The position numbers and the translations under genes were made by a program. Source: a bacterium (lineage in GTDB: Bacteria > UBA10199 > 2-02-FULL-44-16 > JAAZCA01). Taken from it: 8,611 nucleotides of DNA. Below the pieces are notes generated by a model, which was not told the DNA's origin, ran no database searches, and worked only from the letters and a program-made list of their open reading frames with translations. The stretch spans positions 1-8,611 of the forward strand of contig JBAZOP010000110.1 of NCBI GenBank assembly GCA_041648665.1. The letters are read 5' to 3'. Positions 5,120-8,611 of the stretch are shown piece after piece (within the stretch, counting starts at the first letter, position 1; each line of letters starts with the position of its first letter).

Positions 5120-8100
5120 AGCGGACCCTCCATTGCTGATGCTCGCGCGCCGATGTTGCTGAGATAGGTGCGGACGAGATTTCTCAAGTCCGTCTCGCCG
5201 TCGAAGAAGAGCGACACGATCGGAACCCCCAGTTCTCCCTCTATCTTCTGGAATATGCCTGCGGTCAGCGTGCCGGGCATGCAGCCGAACGGGGCGCAGT
5301 TTATGATGAGGTCCGCGCCGTTGCGCGCGAATTCGACGGCGCGGCCGAGCGTGAGTATCGATTCGCCGTCGAAGCGGCGCGGCATGAAGCGTTCGCCGGC
5401 CTTTATCGTGCTCGAGATCGCGGGCTCCATCCTGTCCCCGATGATCGGGGCCATGTGCTTCGCCATGGATCGGCCCTTGTGCATCATGTAGGCGTTCTTG
5501 AGCCCCTTCTTCAGGCGGACGAGCGCGCCCATCTTCTCCTCGCGCGCGAAGACAGAGTCCATGAAGGAGAGGTACTGGAACCATTCGGTGACAGGGGCGA
5601 GCCACGCCTCGCCGCCCGCGTCCTCTATGGTCTCGACGAGATCCCCGTTCGTGAAGGTGTTGCAGCGCACGTATATCTCGCCCACGATTCCGACGAGCGG
5701 TTTTTTCACGGGCAGCGTCTTGACTCGGCTGAGGCGGGCCGTGCTCTCGGCCAGCGCCTTGCCGACGTCCGAGCCCTTCTCGCAGGCGAGGGATGCGCGC
5801 TCGATCTCCTCCTTGATCAGCGCGTCGAAAGCGTCGCGGTCGGCGGCGTATGGCCTCAGCCTGCAGCGCGCCTTGTACAGCAGGTCTCCGGCCATCAGCG
5901 CGTTGTAGAGCCTGCGGCTTGTCGTGAGGTCCGTGCCGTACGTGCCCGATTCGTCGTCCCAGGCCTCCACGCGGGTGTTTTTGAATCCGGCCTCGTCGAG
6001 GATCATCCTGTGCAGCGTGTTGTATTGTCCGAACCTGCACGGCCCCTTTGCGGAGGGCATGAAGAGGACTTCTCTCTCGGGCGCGGCCGATTTCTTGAGC
6101 ACCTGCAGGAATGCGCCGATGGTGGCCGGGGCGGGCACGCATTCCGTGCCGCGGCAGTACGACTTGGCCAGGGTGAAACCCTCGACGGTCTCGGAGGTCA
6201 TCGCGCGGGCGTTCGTCCCCACGCTCCGGAGCGCTGCGGCCATGAGTGTCACGCCGACGGGGTGCAGGGGCGGGATCCAGACGGTCTCCGGGATCGATGG
6301 CGGTTGAACCTCGTTCTTGACCTCACTCCTGACTTCGATCCTGGCGTCGACCTTGACCTCAACCTTCGTCTTTTCTCCGGCGATCACGTCGCGGAAGGCC
6401 TCGAGCCTCGTGATGTATCCGGCGTCCGCGCTGTGCTCGTCTAGCTCCAGCATGAGCATCGGCTTGCCCTTCATTATGTGCTCCACGTACGTCTGGATGA
6501 ACGAGTCCGGCCCGCAGCCGAAGTTCGTGAGATACACGGCGTGGAGCCTCTTGTGTCTTGCGACGAAGTGCGCGGCCTGGAGTATCCTGCGGCCGTAGCG
6601 CCAGTACATGTTGCGGAACATCGGATCGACCGCCACGTCTTTCAGAGGCAGCATGTCCACCGTGAGCACCGTGATGTCGAGGTCTGCGATCTTCTGGGGG
6701 AGACCCAGGTTCGCCCCTGCGTCGTAGACGTTGTAGGGCCTGCCCAGTATCACGATGCCGGATCCGCCCTCGCGCTCAATGCGTTTGAGCGCCTCCGCGC
6801 CTATCTTCTCCAGCTCTTCCGTGTACGCGGCCTGTGCGCGCTGCGCCGTCCGCCACGCCCTCTCGATATCTCCGCGGGTCGCACCCAGCATCGGCGGGAG
6901 CTCGCGCGCCAGCGAGTCGACGATCATCTCCATCTTCCACTGGAAGTTGATCACCGGTTTTAAGATCTTCGTCTCCTCGTCCTCCATCAACCCGGCGGCG
7001 GAGACGATCGAGGGGAGCGCGATGTTGTAGGGACAGAAGACGCTCCGCGAGAAACGGTCGTCGTGCGGCTCGCCCTGGACGACGTACGGCAGGAATACGT
7101 GCTGCACCTCCGGGTCGCACGCGAGCTGGCGTATGTGGCCATGCGCGAGCTTCACGGGGTAGCAATAGTCCGCGCTGATGTACTCCTGTGCCTGGGCGAG
7201 CGTTTGGTCGTCGGTGGGCTTGGAGTAGATCACCCTGGCGCCGAGCTCCTCGAAGAGCGTCTTCCAGAACGGCATGTAGGTGTGGTTGAGCAGCGCCTGA
7301 GGTATTCCGATCGTGGCCTCGGGGTTTTCGATCTTCCTGTGGCCCGCGGAGTGTCGCCATGCCTTCTGCCTTGCGCGCATCGGGTCGTAGCAGGGGTTGA
7401 CGCGGACGCGCTTCTCCTCCGGGTCCCGTCCGCACAGATAGCCCCAGCTTGGGGCAGCGCCGCTCGCGTCCCCCTCGATCGAGGCCCTGGTCGTCCTGCA
7501 GTAGTTGGAGCAGAGCTTGCACTCCTCGTGGGTGAGCGCAACCTTTGCGTCCGCAAAGCCCAGGCCGCGGAACGAGGTCGCCAGCTCCTTCTTCGCCACC
7601 TCTTCGAGGGCGATCAGCGCCACGCCGAACGCGCCCATGACGTGGCAGTAGGGCGAGACGAAGATCGGGGATCCGACGAGTTTTTCGAACGCGGCCACCA
7701 GCCCCCGGTTGCGAGCGGTGGCGCCCATGAAGCATATCTTTCTTTTCGAGTAAGGCCTCCGGCCGACCACGCGGTTCAGATAGTTCTGGACCACGGAATA
7801 GAGGACGCTGCCCATCACTTCCCTTTGTTCGAAGCCCTGGCGGATGAGCGCGTGCACGTCCTGCTCCATGAAGACCGTGCAGCGGTCCGACGAGAAAGGG
7901 GGCTCTGTTCCCATCACTGCGTCCCCGATCTCGGTGAGCGCGAAGCCGAGCTTGCCGGCCTGCTCCTCCACGAACGATCCGGTGCCGGCCGCGCAGACGT
8001 AGTTCATGTTCGAGTCGTGCGGCACGCCCTCGCGCAGCGAGACGAATTTCGCGTCCTGCCCGCCTATCTCGAATATCGTCTCCACGTCCGGCGCGTCGCG

Positions 8101-8611
8101 CGAGGCGCCCTTCACGTGGGCCGTGATCTCGTTGATTATCCTGTCGGCGCCGGTTATCGCGCCGATCATCTTGCGTCCCGAGCCGGTGGTGCCGGCCGCC
8201 TTCACCGATATCCTGCCGCGCGAGGCGCGCGAGACCGCGGCGAAGAGTTTCTGCACGGCTCCGATTGGGTCTCCGGAGGTGCGGCGGTAAAAATCGGCGA
8301 TGAGCTCGCCCTGCATGTCGAGGATCGCGGCTTTGGTGCTCGTGGAGCCGATGTCCATGCCGATCACAACGTCGCCCTCGATGTCGCGGTGCAGCCTCAC
8401 CTCGGTCCCGTCATCTGTGAACGATTCGCGGCAGGAGAAGTCGGGATAGGAGGATTTTTCGAGGATGAGCGCAGGCCTTCGCGGCGTAGTCTTCTCCACG
8501 CTCGCATCTGCGAGCGCACTCCAGCGTATCTTCCCGTCGATCGGCTGCGCGGCCTTCATGGCGCCGCGCGCCGAGAATGTCTCGGGCTCCTCCGGTACGA
8601 TGAGGGGAGAG
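5116..8611 (-). CDS. Giant acyl-CoA dehydratase activase (BcrA/BadF/HgdC type) fused to 2-hydroxyacyl-CoA dehydratase-like domains, 5' end outside window
   Basis: The frame is open from the right edge to TGA at 5116-5118, giving 1164 visible residues. The ATG at 8559 (residue 1 here) is very likely internal, because the 17 codons before it read like the end of a first ASKHA ATPase domain (LIVPEEPETFSARGAM). A second ASKHA domain spans about 64-320: phosphate-1 GMDIGSTSTKAAILD (67-81), IGGQDAKF (165-172), and adenosine motif FMGATARN (277-284). It contains both Cys residues that hold the dimer-bridging [4Fe-4S] cluster in HgdC-like activators: Cys189 (YVCAAGTGSF) and Cys227 (SDRCTVF). Then come a Cys cluster (347, 350, 354, 376), a DUF2229-like region (about 415-725, with ILGRPYNVYDAG), a repeat linker (732-751), and a C-terminal dehydratase-like region with Cys802, 807, 841, 1088 and 1093 (CAPFGCMPG). 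Such activators use ATP to drive low-potential electron transfer; the substrate of the fused form is unknown. It is the first visible gene of the operon with tetR and mscS. Confidence 0.9.
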   Translation of the reverse strand, partial: SPLIVPEEPETFSARGAMKAAQPIDGKIRWSALADASVEKTTPRRPALILEKSSYPDFSCRESFTDDGTEVRLHRDIEGDVVIGMDIGSTSTKAAILDMQGELIADFYRRTSGDPIGAVQKLFAAVSRASRGRISVKAAGTTGSGRKMIGAITGADRIINEITAHVKGASRDAPDVETIFEIGGQDAKFVSLREGVPHDSNMNYVCAAGTGSFVEEQAGKLGFALTEIGDAVMGTEPPFSSDRCTVFMEQDVHALIRQGFEQREVMGSVLYSVVQNYLNRVVGRRPYSKRKICFMGATARNRGLVAAFEKLVGSPIFVSPYCHVMGAFGVALIALEEVAKKELATSFRGLGFADAKVALTHEECKLCSNYCRTTRASIEGDASGAAPSWGYLCGRDPEEKRVRVNPCYDPMRARQKAWRHSAGHRKIENPEATIGIPQALLNHTYMPFWKTLFEELGARVIYSKPTDDQTLAQAQEYISADYCYPVKLAHGHIRQLACDPEVQHVFLPYVVQGEPHDDRFSRSVFCPYNIALPSIVSAAGLMEDEETKILKPVINFQWKMEMIVDSLARELPPMLGATRGDIERAWRTAQRAQAAYTEELEKIGAEALKRIEREGGSGIVILGRPYNVYDAGANLGLPQKIADLDITVLTVDMLPLKDVAVDPMFRNMYWRYGRRILQAAHFVARHKRLHAVYLTNFGCGPDSFIQTYVEHIMKGKPMLMLELDEHSADAGYITRLEAFRDVIAGEKTKVEVKVDARIEVRSEVKNEVQPPSIPETVWIPPLHPVGVTLMAAALRSVGTNARAMTSETVEGFTLAKSYCRGTECVPAPATIGAFLQVLKKSAAPEREVLFMPSAKGPCRFGQYNTLHRMILDEAGFKNTRVEAWDDESGTYGTDLTTSRRLYNALMAGDLLYKARCRLRPYAADRDAFDALIKEEIERASLACEKGSDVGKALAESTARLSRVKTLPVKKPLVGIVGEIYVRCNTFTNGDLVETIEDAGGEAWLAPVTEWFQYLSFMDSVFAREEKMGALVRLKKGLKNAYMMHKGRSMAKHMAPIIGDRMEPAISSTIKAGERFMPRRFDGESILTLGRAVEFARNGADLIINCAPFGCMPGTLTAGIFQKIEGELGVPIVSLFFDGETDLRNLVRTYLSNIGARASAMEGPL
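5126..5131 (-). promoter_or_regulatory. Ribosome-binding site of the TetR gene inside the activase coding end
   Basis: GGAGGG on the minus strand lies 6 nt before the tetR ATG and is read as Glu-Gly near the C-terminus (MEGPL) of the activase. Together with the ATGA overlap it fixes the tetR start. Confidence 0.7.
6307..6366 (-). repeat. Five imperfect 12-bp tandem repeats encoding a charged tetrapeptide-repeat linker
   Basis: Five consecutive 12-bp units inside the activase gene encode KVEV-KVDA-RIEV-RSEV-KNEV (residues 732-751 counted from the ATG at 8559). The consensus is basic, any, acidic, Val or Ala. The units sit between the DUF2229-like part and the C-terminal dehydratase-like part and are followed by a Pro-rich joint (QPPSIPETV). 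The pattern suggests expansion by replication slippage in a tolerant interdomain linker that could form a charged beta or extended segment. Confidence 0.75.

Noticed and set aside
3701..5167. 488-codon open frame on the plus strand opposite mscS and tetR
   Set aside because: It is antisense to two clearly recognisable genes, its translation is rich in His, Arg and Asp with no family motif, and it has no ribosome site. Long antisense frames are expected in GC-rich coding DNA.
4523..6142. 539-codon minus-strand frame that could be read as a long N-terminal fusion to TetR
   Set aside because: The first part is an Arg-rich out-of-frame shadow of the activase gene. The TetR ATG at 5119 has GGAGGG upstream and starts exactly at the DNA-binding domain.
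6776..7735. 319-codon minus-strand frame within the activase gene
   Set aside because: It is an out-of-frame Arg/Gly-rich shadow. The activase frame carries conserved cysteines and domain motifs throughout this stretch.

Overview
The window comes from a GC-rich Gram-negative bacterium. An outer-membrane beta-barrel of the Omp85 type and a lipoprotein with an outer-membrane sorting residue show the envelope type. A giant oxygen-sensitive-type (R)-2-hydroxyacyl-CoA dehydratase activase suggests an anaerobic or facultative lifestyle. The genes freely use ATA (Ile) and AGG (Arg), and the protein families resemble those of deltaproteobacterial-grade lineages, possibly an uncultivated one. That placement is an inference; no marker gene is present.

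Layout. (1) 1-483, minus strand: an isochorismatase-family cysteine hydrolase, cut by the left edge. (2) 484-635: a short divergent intergenic region with a good sigma70-like promoter for the hydrolase, a perfect 10-bp palindrome and a GC-rich hairpin. (3) 636-3616, plus strand: two translationally coupled genes (ATGA overlap) encoding a POTRA-less Omp85-like barrel and a 564-aa lipoprotein of an uncharacterised family. I suspect a kinase-like fold with eroded catalytic residues for the lipoprotein. (4) 3615-3629: a hairpin that spans both convergent stop codons. (5) 3629-8611, minus strand: an operon read from right to left. It encodes a giant BcrA/BadF-type activase fused to 2-hydroxyacyl-CoA dehydratase-like domains (5' end beyond the right edge), a TetR regulator (ATGA overlap) and an MscS channel (27-bp gap).

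How the genes may work together. The barrel and lipoprotein are probably co-made and co-located at the outer membrane, and this pair is the best candidate here for an undescribed system. The minus-strand operon combines an ATP-driven iron-sulfur reductase/dehydratase-like enzyme of unknown substrate with a TetR-type sensor and an inner-membrane tension or osmotic channel. The TetR may sense an acyl-CoA-related ligand and regulate the operon from its middle. No tRNA, rRNA, CRISPR array, insertion sequence or phage gene was seen, and coding density is very high.
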